Part shown: piece after piece, positions 39,622 through 49,754 of the stretch | Layout: each line of letters starts with the position of its first letter | Position numbering within the stretch: position 1 is the stretch's first letter | Assembly: GCF_030159795.1 (NCBI RefSeq) | Contig: NZ_BSND01000005.1 | Coordinates: 496,001-560,000, forward strand | Source of the DNA: Methylophaga thalassica | GTDB lineage: Bacteria > Pseudomonadota > Gammaproteobacteria > Nitrosococcales > Methylophagaceae | DNA: 64,000 bases | Direction of reading: 5' to 3' | Position numbers and translations under genes: made by a program | Notes under the pieces: generated by a model | The model's database searches: none | What the model was told of the DNA's origin: nothing | Seen by the model: only the letters and a program-made list of their open reading frames with translations

Positions 39622-40410
39622 CTATTTTTTTCCTGTAGCCCGATGAAATAATGGCTCATGAACTGACTCACGAGAGAAACGCCAACAAGCAATACTTATT
39701 GCCATCACTGAAAAAACTGCCAGCACGGTAATGTCGGTCATGATAGAAAAATCACTATTCGCGGTCGGTACAACATGTTTCATCAAATCGACACCATAGC
39801 TAAATGGATTGATTAACACGACATATTTCAGCATCTCTGGTAATTGATTGACTGGATAAAGCGCACCACTCAAGAAAAACACCGGGAAGATGAAAAAATT
39901 CATAATCACCGCAAAATTATCCAGAGTTTTAGACCAGGCAGCGATCAAACCGCCTATTGCCGCACAGCATACGGCTGTCGCTAAAGCCGGTAATAATAAC
40001 CATAAAGCGACTTTCACTTCGATCAAACCTATCAAGGCCAAGATCACTAATAATAGAATGGCCTGAACCATCGCGGTAATAGCTGCAGCAATTAATTTAG
40101 CAATAACAATTAAATAATGAGGAATTGGGGCAATCAACATCATCCGCATCACCCCAAATTCTTTATCATAAACAAGGGTTAATGCTGACAATAAAGCAGC
40201 AAATAATAGTGTCATCGCCACAATGCCAGGCACTAGAAAGCTGAGGTAACCAGCTTGCTGCTCACCCTGCAACATACTGCCAACACCAGAGCCTATCACC
40301 AGCAGCCAAATCATCGGTCTGACCATGGCACTGATCAGTCTTGCACGTTGACGGAAGACCTTCGTCAGCTCTCTTGCCACCACAGCCTTAACGGCGAGTA
40401 TATGTGTCAT
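39622..40410 (-). CDS. ABC-2 type transporter permease associated with the pqq operon
   Basis: A 262-residue ABC-2 family inner-membrane protein with about six membrane helices. It overlaps the ATP-binding gene by 4 bp and ends the pqqABCDE-ABC run. Similar ATPase/permease pairs are recurrent near PQQ-dependent alcohol oxidation genes, but their cargo is not established. Export of a PQQ-related compound or a role in periplasmic assembly is possible. Confidence 0.85.
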   Translation of the reverse strand: MTHILAVKAVVARELTKVFRQRARLISAMVRPMIWLLVIGSGVGSMLQGEQQAGYLSFLVPGIVAMTLLFAALLSALTLVYDKEFGVMRMMLIAPIPHYLIVIAKLIAAAITAMVQAILLLVILALIGLIEVKVALWLLLPALATAVCCAAIGGLIAAWSKTLDNFAVIMNFFIFPVFFLSGALYPVNQLPEMLKYVVLINPFSYGVDLMKHVVPTANSDFSIMTDITVLAVFSVMAISIACWRFSRESVHEPLFHRATGKK

Positions 40411-41345
40411 GTCACGACCCCATAATCAGGTGGACATACTGTCCATAGATACACATCATTGAGATTAGGTTTACGCCATTGCATTGCATTGATGGCATTA
40501 CCAAGCGTTTTTTGTAACTGATAAAAATCGGTTTCTTTATCTTGAATACGATACGTCAGATGCTGGTCTTCCCATAAAGGCTCACCAAATTGCGGACGCA
40601 TCTGCTGGCTAACTATTTCGGTATCAGCACAATCAATTTCCAGCATATATGCTGCTAGATTTTTAATCAGTTTTTTAGGCGCGCCACCTTTTTGCAACTG
40701 TCCTTTTTGTATGAAATCGACATGGTCACAGGCTTCTGCTTCTTCCAGATAATGTGTGGTCAGAAATACCGTCATGCCTTCATCTTTTCTTAGCTGTTCA
40801 ATGAATCGCCAAATGGCACGACGGTTAGGTAAATCCAAACCAATAGTCGGTTCATCCAAAAATAAGACCTGAGGTTTATGTAAAACGCCACGAGCAATAT
40901 CTACAGCGCGCCGCTGCCCACCGGATAAGGCTAATAATTTCTGATGACGTTTTTTTTCTAAGCCAAATACTGACAACAACTCAGAAATACGTTGCTCTGC
41001 TTGCTGTTTATTCAGATTATATAAAGCGGCAGCGAACTGTAAGTTTTCATCCACCGTCATCATCCGATCAAGGGCTGAATCCTGGAAAACCAAGCCAACT
41101 GCGGCACGTGTTTGTACTGGATAGCGTTTGACTTCACGACCAGATATCCAGGCTTCGCCTGATGAGGCTGAAGTCATGGTAGTCAGCATATGAATAGTCG
41201 TACTTTTACCTGCCCCATTAGGACCAAGCAAACCATAGAACCGTCCTGGTTCGATACTAAGATCAAGCCCATTAACAGCAAGGGCCTGACCATATTGCTT
41301 GGTCAGGCCCTTGGTTAAAATCGCATATTGATTTTTATAAGCCAC
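40407..41345 (-). CDS. ABC transporter ATP-binding protein associated with the pqq operon
   Basis: About 312 residues with Walker A ([10 protein letters not shown]), signature ([14 protein letters not shown]), Walker B ([12 protein letters not shown]) and the H-loop ([12 protein letters not shown]). The GTG at 41345 is taken as start: it overlaps the pqqE stop by 11 bp and AAAGAAA precedes it; the longer frame to 41432 would lie inside pqqE. A 14-bp perfect hairpin (41279-41313) sits in its first codons. Confidence 0.88.
   Translation of the reverse strand: MAYKNQYAILTKGLTKQYGQALAVNGLDLSIEPGRFYGLLGPNGAGKSTTIHMLTTMTSASSGEAWISGREVKRYPVQTRAAVGLVFQDSALDRMMTVDENLQFAAALYNLNKQQAEQRISELLSVFGLEKKRHQKLLALSGGQRRAVDIARGVLHKPQVLFLDEPTIGLDLPNRRAIWRFIEQLRKDEGMTVFLTTHYLEEAEACDHVDFIQKGQLQKGGAPKKLIKNLAAYMLEIDCADTEIVSQQMRPQFGEPLWEDQHLTYRIQDKETDFYQLQKTLGNAINAMQWRKPNLNDVYLWTVCPPDYGVVT
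41279..41313 (-). promoter_or_regulatory. strong intragenic hairpin at the start of the ABC ATPase gene
   Basis: CAAGGGCCTGACCA pairs perfectly with TGGTCAGGCCCTTG around a 7-base loop, beginning about 30 bp after the presumed GTG start. There is no T run, so it is not a simple terminator. It could slow ribosomes or block decay and so set ABC levels below those of pqqA-E. Confidence 0.6.
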
Positions 41346-42528
41346 AAATTTCTTTTGAATTTTTCGGGTTTCTGAATACAAGAGGTTTGGCAACATCAGC
41401 TGATTTTTCAGCCTCCTGCCGACCATTCTCAATCGCTTCCAGAATTAGATGATGATCGGGAGATTTCGTACAAACAGGATCAGCCATGGCTGGATCCCCT
41501 GTTAGCATATAGGCCTGACAACGACAGCCACCAAAATCTTTTTCTTTTTCATCACAACTACGGCAAGGCTCTTTCATCCAGTCAAAACCACGGAAACGAT
41601 TGAAGTCGTTCGAGCCTTCCCAGATTTCTTTTATACTGAGCTCTTTAACATTAGGTAACTCCATGCCTGGCAATTCACGGGCAGCATGGCAAGGCAAGGC
41701 GGTTCCATCTGGCGTCACTGTCAGAAAGACATTTCCCCAGCCATTCATACAAGCTTTGGGTCTATCTTCATAATAGTCAGGAACAACATAATAAATCTTC
41801 ATATTGCCTTTTTGCTTTTCCTGATATTCGTGCGCAATTGCTTCTGCACGCACCAATTGTTCTTTCATCGGTAATAATTGGTCACGGTTATGCATCGCCC
41901 AACCATAGTACTGAGTAGTAGCAAGCTCAACATAATCAGCATCAAGATTAATGGCCAGATCCAAAATCTCATCAATCTTATCAATATTCTGACGATGTGT
42001 GACAAAACACAACACCATTGGATAACCAGCAGCTTTCACCGCTTTTGCCATCTCAATCTTATGTTGGAAAGCATCAGTACCAGCAATAAGATTATTCAAA
42101 TCTTCTGAACTCGCCTGAAAACTAACCTGGATATGATCCAGGCCAGCTTCTTTAAACTCTTTTGCTTTATCTGCGTTTAGCCCCACACCCGAGGTAATCA
42201 AATTGGTGTAAAAACCTAAATTTCTGGCTTCACGGATAAGTTCAATCAAATCAGGACGAGTTAAAGGTTCACCACCTGATAAACCCAGCTGAGTGGCCCC
42301 CATTTCCCGAGCCTGACGGAAAACATTGATCCACTCTTCTGTTGTCAGCTCTTTTTTGACACTGGCAAAATCCATAGGATTTGAACAATAAGGACATTGC
42401 AGCGGGCATGCGTAGGTTAACTCGGCCAATAACCATAGAGGCTGACGAATGCTATCACGGACATTCATACCTACAGCGCCACCAGTACTTCCGGGCGCTT
42501 TATTCTGGTCTGATCCAGTCGTTGTCAT
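41335..42528 (-). CDS. pqqE: PqqA peptide cyclase (radical SAM)
   Basis: Joins the glutamate and tyrosine side chains of PqqA, the first step of PQQ synthesis. The 397-residue protein has the radical [13 protein letters not shown] motif and the C-terminal SPASM cysteines ([19 protein letters not shown]). The ATG at 42528 is chosen because GGAGGA stands 6 bp upstream; it overlaps pqqD by 29 bp. An internal ATG at 42471 would give the usual short N-terminus and cannot be ruled out. Confidence 0.95.
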   Translation of the reverse strand: MTTTGSDQNKAPGSTGGAVGMNVRDSIRQPLWLLAELTYACPLQCPYCSNPMDFASVKKELTTEEWINVFRQAREMGATQLGLSGGEPLTRPDLIELIREARNLGFYTNLITSGVGLNADKAKEFKEAGLDHIQVSFQASSEDLNNLIAGTDAFQHKIEMAKAVKAAGYPMVLCFVTHRQNIDKIDEILDLAINLDADYVELATTQYYGWAMHNRDQLLPMKEQLVRAEAIAHEYQEKQKGNMKIYYVVPDYYEDRPKACMNGWGNVFLTVTPDGTALPCHAARELPGMELPNVKELSIKEIWEGSNDFNRFRGFDWMKEPCRSCDEKEKDFGGCRCQAYMLTGDPAMADPVCTKSPDHHLILEAIENGRQEAEKSADVAKPLVFRNPKNSKEICGL

Positions 42529-42784
42529 GAGCTTCCTCCAAAAACTGATAGACGTCATCGTCTAAGTCAGCGCCATTAAAGGCTTCTTTAAGTTCAGCGA
42601 TGAGCTCGCCGACAGTTTGCTTTTTTTCACTTACCCGCTTCAGGATTTCACCTGCAGCTGGATTTAACTTCACCATGCCTTCTGGGTAAAGCAGTACGTA
42701 ACAATCCTGCGCTGGCTCCCATTGGAAACGGTAACCCAGAGCCAGCACAGGAATCGTGTCTGCATTAAAAATGCGATCGGTCAT
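42500..42784 (-). CDS. pqqD: PqqD peptide chaperone
   Basis: A 94-residue RiPP recognition element-type protein that binds PqqA and presents it to PqqE. Pattern [28 protein letters not shown] is characteristic. It overlaps pqqC by 4 bp and pqqE by 29 bp. Confidence 0.95.
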   Translation of the reverse strand: MTDRIFNADTIPVLALGYRFQWEPAQDCYVLLYPEGMVKLNPAAGEILKRVSEKKQTVGELIAELKEAFNGADLDDDVYQFLEEAHDNDWIRPE

Positions 42785-43512
42785 TTTTCAACTTCCATAT
42801 AGTAAGGAGGACGTCCTTCAATATACGCCATCCACATCGCATCTAACATGGTCCACAAGATATCAAGCTTGAATTGTAATAAATCAACAGCACGTTGTTG
42901 TTTCTCACGTGTATCACAGTAATCAAGTGTAATTTGCAGACCATGGTCTACGTCACGACGCGCTTCACTTAAACGTTTACGGAAATAACGATAACCACGT
43001 TCATCGATCCAGGGATATAAATCTGGCCAGTTGTCCAATCTCGCCTGATGAATCTTAGGCGCGAATAACTCTGTTAACGAAGAACCGGCGGCTTCCTGCC
43101 AGTTAGCCCGGCGTGCGAAATTAACATACGCGTCTACAGCAAAGCGAACACCTGGCAATACATGTTGATGTGATTCCAGTTCTTCTCTTGTCAAACCAAC
43201 AGCTTCACCCAGTTGCAACCAAGCTTCAATGCCACCCTCTTCTCCGCCATAACCATCATGATCAAGTATGCGTTGCACCCAATGTTTGCGTACAGAAGCA
43301 TCTTCGCAATTTGCCATAATAGCTGCGTCTTTAATTGGAATCGCCGTTTGGTAATAGAAGCGATTGGCGACCCAACCTTGAACTTGTTTTTGATCCAGCT
43401 TGCCTGCATGCATCAATTTATGAAAAGGATGGTTGATATGATACAGCGACTCTTTATCACGTAATGTTTGTTCAAACTCTTCGCGTGTCCATGGTGCTGG
43501 TTTTTCTGACAT
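42781..43512 (-). CDS. pqqC: pyrroloquinoline-quinone synthase
   Basis: Catalyses the last ring-closing oxidation to PQQ without metal or cofactor. 243 residues, all-helical TenA/PqqC fold; [30 protein letters not shown] and [17 protein letters not shown] are family signatures. The ATG at 43512 has GAGGA 8 bp upstream. Confidence 0.96.
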   Translation of the reverse strand: MSEKPAPWTREEFEQTLRDKESLYHINHPFHKLMHAGKLDQKQVQGWVANRFYYQTAIPIKDAAIMANCEDASVRKHWVQRILDHDGYGGEEGGIEAWLQLGEAVGLTREELESHQHVLPGVRFAVDAYVNFARRANWQEAAGSSLTELFAPKIHQARLDNWPDLYPWIDERGYRYFRKRLSEARRDVDHGLQITLDYCDTREKQQRAVDLLQFKLDILWTMLDAMWMAYIEGRPPYYMEVEK

Positions 43513-43542
43513 GTAATGTTCCTCTAGAATCATCTTAGACTG

Positions 43543-44457
43543 TTAAAGCTCGATATCCATGCCGTCATACGACACTTCAATTCCAGCCGCTTCCAACGTT
43601 TTCCGTTGGGGTGATTCCTCGTTGAGTATTGGATTAGTATTATTAATATGTATCAGGAATTTACGTGGTTTATCCATGCCACTCAGGATCTCCATAATGC
43701 CGCCTTTACTCGACTGATCGAGATGCCCCATTTCCTGCGCACGTTTATTACTAATGCCTTCATGTGACATCTCATCATCAGTCCAAACGGTACCGTCGAC
43801 AAGAACCATGTCAGCATTCGCCATATATTCCATAACATGCGGTTCTGCTACACCTAATCCTGGTGCATAGAATAAGTTTTTGCCGGTACGCGTATCTTCG
43901 ATACGCATGCCGATATTATCACCAGGCACCGTATTATGACGATGTGGTGAATAAGGAGGTGCCTCACTCTTCAAAGGCACGGCAGTGAACACCAATCCCT
44001 CTGCTGAGGGGATGGTGAAGCTTGATTCATCCGTCGCAATTTCATGATGATTAATGCCACGGAAATGGCCAAGAATATTAAAGACTGGAAATCCTGTGGT
44101 CAGATCCTCATAAACAGCCTTGGTTGTGTATACATCCCATGGCTTATTATGTTCTCTAAGGGTGAGCATACCGGTGACATGGTCGATCTGTGCATCTGTG
44201 ATCACTATCGCCGAGATAGCGGTATCTCTGACTTGTCTGGCAGGTTGTAAAGCGGGAAAATCATCCAGTTGTTTTTTGATATCAGGTGAAGCATTAAACA
44301 GAATCCAGTCTGTTCCGTTTGCACTGATAGCAATGGATGATTGTGTGCGAGGACTGGCCTTGATTGTGCCCTCTCTTACACCTTTGCAGTTAGTGCAATT
44401 ACAATTCCACTGAGGAAAGCCACCACCGGCTCCAGAACCTAAAACATGTACAAACAT
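43543..44457 (-). CDS. pqqB: PqqB
   Basis: A 304-residue metallo-beta-lactamase-fold hydroxylase thought to oxidise the tyrosine of the PqqE/F product. N-terminal [18 protein letters not shown] and the [12 protein letters not shown] metal region are typical. It is 105 bp after pqqA1, the usual gap with a hairpin. Confidence 0.96.
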   Translation of the reverse strand: MFVHVLGSGAGGGFPQWNCNCTNCKGVREGTIKASPRTQSSIAISANGTDWILFNASPDIKKQLDDFPALQPARQVRDTAISAIVITDAQIDHVTGMLTLREHNKPWDVYTTKAVYEDLTTGFPVFNILGHFRGINHHEIATDESSFTIPSAEGLVFTAVPLKSEAPPYSPHRHNTVPGDNIGMRIEDTRTGKNLFYAPGLGVAEPHVMEYMANADMVLVDGTVWTDDEMSHEGISNKRAQEMGHLDQSSKGGIMEILSGMDKPRKFLIHINNTNPILNEESPQRKTLEAAGIEVSYDGMDIEL

Positions 44458-44520
44458 AATTATCCTTAGAAACTTGCATTAGACCAGATAAGACTTTAAC
44501 AAATTTTATCTGGTATAACG

Positions 44521-44546
44521 TTGCCCGGAGCAGAAAGCCCCGGGCA
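44521..44546 (-). promoter_or_regulatory. hairpin between pqqA1 and pqqB
   Basis: GCCCGG...CCGGGC inverted repeat about 20 bp after the pqqA stop, without a T run. In other pqq operons a hairpin here limits downstream transcription or protects the short pqqA mRNA; the same role is inferred. Confidence 0.55.
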
Positions 44547-44562
44547 TACATCAAAACCGTGA

Positions 44563-44634
44563 TTAACGGTTGCAGATGTACATGGTTACTTCAAAACCAA
44601 AACGCATATCTGAGTATTCAGGTTTAGTCCACAT
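44563..44634 (-). CDS. pqqA: PQQ precursor peptide PqqA, copy 1
   Basis: A 23-residue peptide starting [15 protein letters not shown]15 and Y19, separated by three residues, become PQQ. It heads pqqABCDE. GAGAGGAT precedes the ATG. Copy 2 at 58059-58130 has the same protein sequence with seven silent differences. Confidence 0.95.
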   Translation of the reverse strand: MWTKPEYSDMRFGFEVTMYICNR

Positions 44635-45013
44635 AACTATATCCTCTCTAAAATTGTTTTATTTAATGTCATCCAACCTATTTGAATGACGATTAGATAG
44701 TACACAGCAGATTGAGATGTTTCGTCAGGATTCCCCGCCTTGCCATTCAGGATTTTCCTGATTCACCGAAAAGCTGTAGAGGCTCTATCTGCTTAGTTTT
44801 AGCTAAAACAGTAGTTTTAAAATTTGATGAAAATGACTAAATGTGCGGGAAGATCTTCTTAGCCTGGTCAGGCAAAAAACACCTAAATTTAAATGCATTT
44901 ATGCTCACGACATGATTAACCATGAAAGATAGACTATTCACCAAGTTAGAGAATTTCAGCTTCTTTAATCTTTTTGTGGTTTACCACATTATTGCATTAC
45001 CTATATTTCATTT
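44635..45013. other. pqqA1 regulatory region
   Basis: A 379-bp stretch without a convincing gene. It holds the box at 44747-44761, a small inverted repeat GTGGT-TT-ACCAC near 44979, and AT-rich sequence. A plus-strand frame from 44922 runs into the terminators and is judged chance; the plus-strand terminator at 45014 nonetheless hints at a plus-strand transcript here. Confidence 0.5.
44747..44761. promoter_or_regulatory. palindromic box upstream of pqqA1
   Basis: TCAGGATTTTCCTGA, a perfect 6-3-6 inverted repeat 113-127 bp before the pqqA1 ATG. A second, partial copy TCAGGATTCCCCG lies at 44725-44737, 22 bp (two helix turns) away. Copy 2 of pqqA has 14 of 15 bases of the same box at a similar distance. 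Confidence 0.6.
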
Positions 45014-45040
45014 AACCAGGCCCTGTGCCTGGTTTTTTTT
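45014..45040 (+). terminator. plus-strand intrinsic terminator with no assigned gene
   Basis: AACCAGGC, loop CCTGT, GCCTGGTT followed by eight T in total. It is back to back with the xoxF1 terminator and joined to it by the 20-bp palindrome T8-GATC-A8. No plus-strand gene is seen upstream, so a small RNA or antisense transcript is possible. Confidence 0.7.
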
Positions 45041-45044
45041 GATC

Positions 45045-45076
45045 AAAAAAAAGCCCGGCATCAAACGATGTCGGGC
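45045..45076 (-). terminator. terminator of xoxF1
   Basis: On the minus strand a 10-bp stem (GCCCGACATC/GATGCCGGGC, one G-U) followed by eight T. An additional hairpin AGATTAC-GGA-GTAATCT at 45092-45108 stands between it and the stop codon. The same pair of hairpins follows xoxF3 and xoxF4. Confidence 0.92.
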
Positions 45077-45122
45077 CTTTTATTCAGATTAAGATTACGG
45101 AGTAATCTATATCATCTGGGTC

Positions 45123-46901
45123 TTACAGGCTGAATACGCTCAGAATACCACCCAGGTTAGTCCAGCTAGACAGTGATTTGTATGCACCGACTGCGCCCAG
45201 ACCATCTGTTTCGTTTTCTAAGCTTGGAATCGCCATACCGATACCAGCCCAACCACCCACACCTGACAGTACAGAAATATACTGTTTACCGTCATGTTTG
45301 TAGGTGTTGACGTTACCGATAACGCCTGACGCTGTTTTGAATCTCCACAGCTCACGACCTGTTTGTGCATCAACGGCTTTCAAGTAACCTTCTAATGTAC
45401 CGTAGAACACGACATCAGTCGCTGTTGCTAAGGCACCAGACCAGACTGAGAAACGTTCTGGGTTTGACCATACGATCTTACCTTCACGGGCATCCCAAGC
45501 GATGAAGTTACCTAAGTGTGTACCACCTGGTGCGGGATACATGCTTAATGTTGCACCAACGTATGGTTGACCTGCTACGTATTCCACTTCAAATGGTTCA
45601 TAGTCCATACAAACGTGGTTGGTTGGCACATAGTACAGACCTGTACGAGGCGAGAATGCCGCTGGCTGTTGGTCTTTAGAACCTAAAGCCGCAGGACAAA
45701 TACCTGTTGTGTTAACGTCTTCACCGTTACGTGCAGTGGAGTATTTCGCTACACGGTCATGTAAACCAGTTTTCAGGTTCACACCGTTTGACCAGTTAAC
45801 CGCTGGATCATATTTTTCAGCGACTAACAGCTCACCAGTGACGCGGTCCATGGTGTAACCAAAACCGTTACGGTCAAAGTGGACAGCGGTTTTATGCATT
45901 TTACCATTCACTTTTTGTTCAGCGAGAATGACTTCATTCACACCATCATAGTCCCACTCATCATGTGGCGTCATTTGGTAAACCCATTTCGCCATACCAG
46001 TGTCTAAGTCACGACCCCATAAAGACATGGTCCATTTGTTATCACCAGGACGTTGAACCGGGTTCCAGGTTGATGGGTTACCGTTACCGTAGTAGAACAT
46101 GTTCAGATCTGGATCGTATGAATACCAACCCCATGTTGTACCACCACCAATTTTCCATTGGTCACCTTGCCAGGTTTTCAAAGATGAATCTTTGCCAACT
46201 GGTTTCAGCATAGACATGGTTTTGTTAGGATCAACTAACATTTCGTCATCAGGACCCGTGCTGTATGCCGTGTACTGTTCTTTACCATCCAGGCTATAGG
46301 CTTTGATATAACCACGTACACCAAACTCACCACCTGAAATACCCACCAGAACTTTATCTTTAAATACGTGAGCCGCTGCAGTGCTGGTCGCACCACGTTT
46401 TGCATCATCACGTTTGTCAGACCAAACTACGCTACCGTCAGCGGCATTCAGAGCAACTAATGTTGTATCCGCTTGGTTCAGGAAGATTTTGCCATCGCCA
46501 TAGCTTAAACCACGGTTAACCGTGTCACAGCACATAACAGGCACTGTTTCATCGTAGTTTTGTTTTGGTTCATATTTCCATTTGATCGCACCATCATTAT
46601 TTAAGTCCAATGCGAATACGATGTTTGGAAATGGTGTGTGAACGTACATAGTACCGTCGATAACCAAAGCGTTACCTTCGTGACCACGTAAAACACCCGT
46701 TGAGAAAGACCATGCCATGTTTAAATCTTTGACATTATCTTTGTTAATTTCAGTTAATGTTGAGTAACGTGTATTTGAATAGTTACCTGCTGGCATTACC
46801 CAGTTATTCGGATTTTTTTGCATCTCAAGCAATTCATCAGCTACAGCCAAGCCAGGCGCAGTCAATGACATCATTGCGATTGATAAAGTTTTCAGCTTCA
46901 T
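45123..46901 (-). CDS. xoxF: XoxF-type PQQ methanol dehydrogenase, copy 1
   Basis: A 592-residue periplasmic quinoprotein oxidising methanol with PQQ and a lanthanide ion. Start at 46901 ([11 protein letters not shown]) with AGAGG upstream; signal peptide ends about residue 21. Features: vicinal disulfide C124-C125 ([10 protein letters not shown]), metal ligands E192, N275, D317 and the extra aspartate D319 in DEWDYDGVN that marks XoxF (alanine in calcium MxaF), and tryptophan-docking repeats of the eight-blade propeller. Close copy of xoxF3 and xoxF4. No cytochrome partner is adjacent. Confidence 0.95.
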   Translation of the reverse strand: MKLKTLSIAMMSLTAPGLAVADELLEMQKNPNNWVMPAGNYSNTRYSTLTEINKDNVKDLNMAWSFSTGVLRGHEGNALVIDGTMYVHTPFPNIVFALDLNNDGAIKWKYEPKQNYDETVPVMCCDTVNRGLSYGDGKIFLNQADTTLVALNAADGSVVWSDKRDDAKRGATSTAAAHVFKDKVLVGISGGEFGVRGYIKAYSLDGKEQYTAYSTGPDDEMLVDPNKTMSMLKPVGKDSSLKTWQGDQWKIGGGTTWGWYSYDPDLNMFYYGNGNPSTWNPVQRPGDNKWTMSLWGRDLDTGMAKWVYQMTPHDEWDYDGVNEVILAEQKVNGKMHKTAVHFDRNGFGYTMDRVTGELLVAEKYDPAVNWSNGVNLKTGLHDRVAKYSTARNGEDVNTTGICPAALGSKDQQPAAFSPRTGLYYVPTNHVCMDYEPFEVEYVAGQPYVGATLSMYPAPGGTHLGNFIAWDAREGKIVWSNPERFSVWSGALATATDVVFYGTLEGYLKAVDAQTGRELWRFKTASGVIGNVNTYKHDGKQYISVLSGVGGWAGIGMAIPSLENETDGLGAVGAYKSLSSWTNLGGILSVFSL

Positions 46902-47020
46902 TTTATATACCTCTAGTATTGAAGGTTTGTTTTTATAGGTGGCTAATCTATAAATAACCACTGCTGAATACTTTATTCTTATTTTTCCCCTAGCACATTA
47001 GGAGCAACTCCCTATATAAG

Positions 47021-47028
47021 CAGGAATT
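47021..47028. promoter_or_regulatory. CAGGAATT half-site upstream of xoxF1
   Basis: Resembles one half of the pqqA box and lies about 120 bp before the xoxF1 start, as the boxes do for pqqA1 and pqqA2. It is short, so it could be chance. The rest of 46902-47075 contains TAGGGAGTTGCTCCTA, an imperfect repeat. Confidence 0.3.
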
Positions 47029-47075
47029 AATCATAGTTAACTCGGGATTGACTTGGCGCTAGAAATGAATTCTGA

Positions 47076-47714
47076 TTATTCATTTAGGGTGATAACGTGA
47101 TGCTTAAGTGCTAAACGAACCAACTGAATGGGTGTCGCTATATTCAACTTTTGCTTTAACTGCGTTTGATAATTAGCCATTGTTTTGAGGCTGATCTTCA
47201 ATTCTTTCGCGATGGATTCTACTTCCATACCTTCAGCAAGTAAACGAAAAATCTCAAACTCTCTAGGGGTAAGTATTGTGCTTGGCTCATGCTCATCAGC
47301 AACATTTTTTAATGCCAATTTTTCGGCAATATCCACACTCAGATATGTTTTGCCTGCAGCGACACTTCTAATGGCTAGCAGCAATTCTTCAGTTGTACTG
47401 GTTTTTCTTATGTAAGCTTTTGCACCAGATTGGATAGCTTCATTGGCAAAAAAAGACTCCGGCAGGTTCGAAAATATCATCACACGGGCGCTTGGGTATG
47501 TCATTGTAAGCTCATTAACCCTATTTAAGGTCGAGCCATAAGCCGTATTCATATCAATGATGAATACATCCGGTTGATACTCTTCATACAAGGCTGGCAG
47601 TTGATCACTCTGGTTGGTCTCTGCAATCACTAATATGTCATTCTGTTCTTCAATTAGACGTTTAATCCCAGCACGTACAACATGATGCTCATCAACCAGA
47701 ATGACTGTTATCAT
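47076..47714 (-). CDS. orphan NarL-type response regulator (RR1)
   Basis: A 212-residue receiver plus LuxR-type helix-turn-helix protein (LTPREFEIFRLLAEGMEVESIAKELKISLKTMANYQ). The acidic pair reads DE instead of DD (LVDEHHVVRAG), D54 remains as phospho-acceptor, but the MPG(I/M)GG loop after it is replaced by NTAYGS. K remains in YIRKTS. No kinase is adjacent. It starts 40 bp after xoxF2 with no terminator between, so it is probably cotranscribed with that gene. Confidence 0.88.
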   Translation of the reverse strand: MITVILVDEHHVVRAGIKRLIEEQNDILVIAETNQSDQLPALYEEYQPDVFIIDMNTAYGSTLNRVNELTMTYPSARVMIFSNLPESFFANEAIQSGAKAYIRKTSTTEELLLAIRSVAAGKTYLSVDIAEKLALKNVADEHEPSTILTPREFEIFRLLAEGMEVESIAKELKISLKTMANYQTQLKQKLNIATPIQLVRLALKHHVITLNE

Positions 47715-47754
47715 TAATATTTACATCACTTTTATCTTAGGAAAGTAAGTTGGC

Positions 47755-49548
47755 TTAGAGGCTAAAGACACTTAATACACCACCTAGATTTGTCCAGCTG
47801 GAAAGTGATTTGTATAAACCTACTGCTCCATCGCCATCAGCATCATTTTTTAGTCCCATCGCCATACCAATACCGGCCCAGCCACCCAGTCCAGATATCA
47901 CTGAAACGTATTGTTTGCCATTATGTTCATAGGTATTGACGTTACCAATGATTCCCGATGCCGTCTTAAAACGCCAAAGCTCGCGTCCAGTTTGGGCATC
48001 CACCGCTTTTAAGTAGCCTTCAAGGGTGCCGTAAAAAACAATATCTGACCCAGTCGCCAAAGCACCTGACCAGACAGAAAAACGTTCTGGGTTAGACCAG
48101 ACAATCTTGCCTTCACGGGCATCCCAGGCAATAAAATTACCTAAGTTGGGATCGTCATCTACCGGGTACATTGACAGGCTGGCTCCAACATATGGCTGAC
48201 CGGCCACATACTCGACTTCAAATGGTTCATAATCCATACAAACATGATTGGTTGGCACGTAAAACAAACCGGTTCGTGGAGAATAAGCCGCCGGTTGCTG
48301 ATCTTTTGACCCTAACGCTGCAGGACAAATACCCGTTGTATTCTCATCTTCACCATTAAAATCGGGCGAATATTGTTGAACACGGTCATGCCTTCCGGTG
48401 GTTAAATCAACCCCTTTTGACCAGTTCACAGATGGATCAAATTTCTTCGCCAGTAATAACTCACCCGTTTCTCTATCCATGGTGTAGGCAAAACCATTCC
48501 TATCAAAGTGAACTGCGGTTTTGCGTAGTTTATTTTTAATTTTCTGATCACTGAGAATAATTTCATTCACACCGTCATAATCCCATTCATCATGAGGTGT
48601 CATTTGGTAAATCCACTTTGCCATTCCACTATCCAAATCTCTGGCAAACAATGACATAGTCCACTTATTGTCACCGGGTCGTTGTACGGGATTCCATGTG
48701 GAAGGATTTGCTGTCCCGTAATAGAACAGATTTAAGTCAGGATCGTATGAAAACCAACCCCATGTGACACCGCCACCGATTTTCCATTGATCACCCTGCC
48801 ATGTTTTCAGAGATGAATCTTTACCTACCGGTTTCAACATTGAGGTGGTTTTTACAGGATCTACCAACATCTCATCATCGGGTCCTGTGGTATAGGCTTT
48901 ATACTTCACATTCCCCTGTAAATCATATGCCTGAACATAACCACGAATACCAAATTCACTGCCAGAAATGCCGACTAAAACCGTATCTTTAAAAACAAAA
49001 GCGGCGCCAGTACTGGTGGCACCTGTCCTTGGGTCATCACGTTTATCAGACCAAACGACTTTACCTGTGTGCATATCCAACGCAACCAAGGTCGTATCTG
49101 CCTGATTAAGAAATATTTTTCCATCTGCATAAGCCAGGCCTCGGTTGACCGTATCACAGCACATGACTGGCACAGTTTCGTCATAGCTCTGCTTGGGTTC
49201 GTATTTCCATTTAATAGCACCGTCATTATTTAAATCGAGCGCATAAACAATATTAGGGAAAGGTGTATGAATATATAGAGTATCGTCAATGACTAGAGAA
49301 TTGCCTTCATGACCACGTAAAACACCTGTCGAAAAAGACCAGGCCATGTTCAGCTTGTTAATATTTTTTTTATTGATTTGCTTGAGTGATGAGTATCGTT
49401 GGTTATTATAATTTCCGGCTGGCATCACCCAGTTGGCCGGATCATCTTGAAGTTTTTGTAATTCATCAGCTTGGCTGGTGCCAGCATAAATTCCGACTGC
49501 AGAAGCAATTAAAAATCTTAGAAATGTCATATTACTCAGTTTATTCAT
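47755..49548 (-). CDS. xoxF: XoxF-type PQQ methanol dehydrogenase, copy 2 (divergent)
   Basis: A 597-residue quinoprotein with the same key motifs as copy 1 ([35 protein letters not shown]), but a different signal peptide ([23 protein letters not shown]), many substitutions and different 3' sequence. It is the outlier of the four. The ATG at 49548 has no strong ribosome site; M7 at 49530 is an alternative. It lacks the twin-hairpin 3' region and runs into RR1. Confidence 0.93.
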   Translation of the reverse strand: MNKLSNMTFLRFLIASAVGIYAGTSQADELQKLQDDPANWVMPAGNYNNQRYSSLKQINKKNINKLNMAWSFSTGVLRGHEGNSLVIDDTLYIHTPFPNIVYALDLNNDGAIKWKYEPKQSYDETVPVMCCDTVNRGLAYADGKIFLNQADTTLVALDMHTGKVVWSDKRDDPRTGATSTGAAFVFKDTVLVGISGSEFGIRGYVQAYDLQGNVKYKAYTTGPDDEMLVDPVKTTSMLKPVGKDSSLKTWQGDQWKIGGGVTWGWFSYDPDLNLFYYGTANPSTWNPVQRPGDNKWTMSLFARDLDSGMAKWIYQMTPHDEWDYDGVNEIILSDQKIKNKLRKTAVHFDRNGFAYTMDRETGELLLAKKFDPSVNWSKGVDLTTGRHDRVQQYSPDFNGEDENTTGICPAALGSKDQQPAAYSPRTGLFYVPTNHVCMDYEPFEVEYVAGQPYVGASLSMYPVDDDPNLGNFIAWDAREGKIVWSNPERFSVWSGALATGSDIVFYGTLEGYLKAVDAQTGRELWRFKTASGIIGNVNTYEHNGKQYVSVISGLGGWAGIGMAMGLKNDADGDGAVGLYKSLSSWTNLGGVLSVFSL

Positions 49549-49647
49549 TAAAAATGCGTTTTCAGGGCATGTAGGTCATCACACTCTATGCCTAAAAAAC
49601 GAATGAATCACCGGCAAATCTTCCCGATCTGACCAGTCTGAGTATTT

Positions 49648-49657
49648 TCACATGTGA
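49648..49657. promoter_or_regulatory. 10-bp palindrome upstream of xoxF2
   Basis: TCACATGTGA, about 100-110 bp before the xoxF2 start; it differs from the boxes of the other copies. Chance is possible for a site of this length. Confidence 0.3.
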
Positions 49658-49677
49658 CAAGTGAACCTTGGCTGAAT

Positions 49678-49708
49678 AAAAAAAGCCCGACATCAAACGA
49701 TGCCGGGC
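49678..49708 (-). terminator. terminator of xoxF3
   Basis: Stem GCCCGACATC/GATGCCGGGC with an A run on the plus strand (T run on the minus). The sequence from here to the xoxF3 stop is nearly identical to that after xoxF1. Confidence 0.92.
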
Positions 49709-49754
49709 CTTTTATTCAGACTAAGATTACGGAGTAATCTATATCATCTGGGTC

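Noticed and set aside
44922-45092. Plus-strand frame starting MKDRLFTKLENF
   Set aside because: It runs through two terminators and its end is made of their poly-T/A runs; judged chance.
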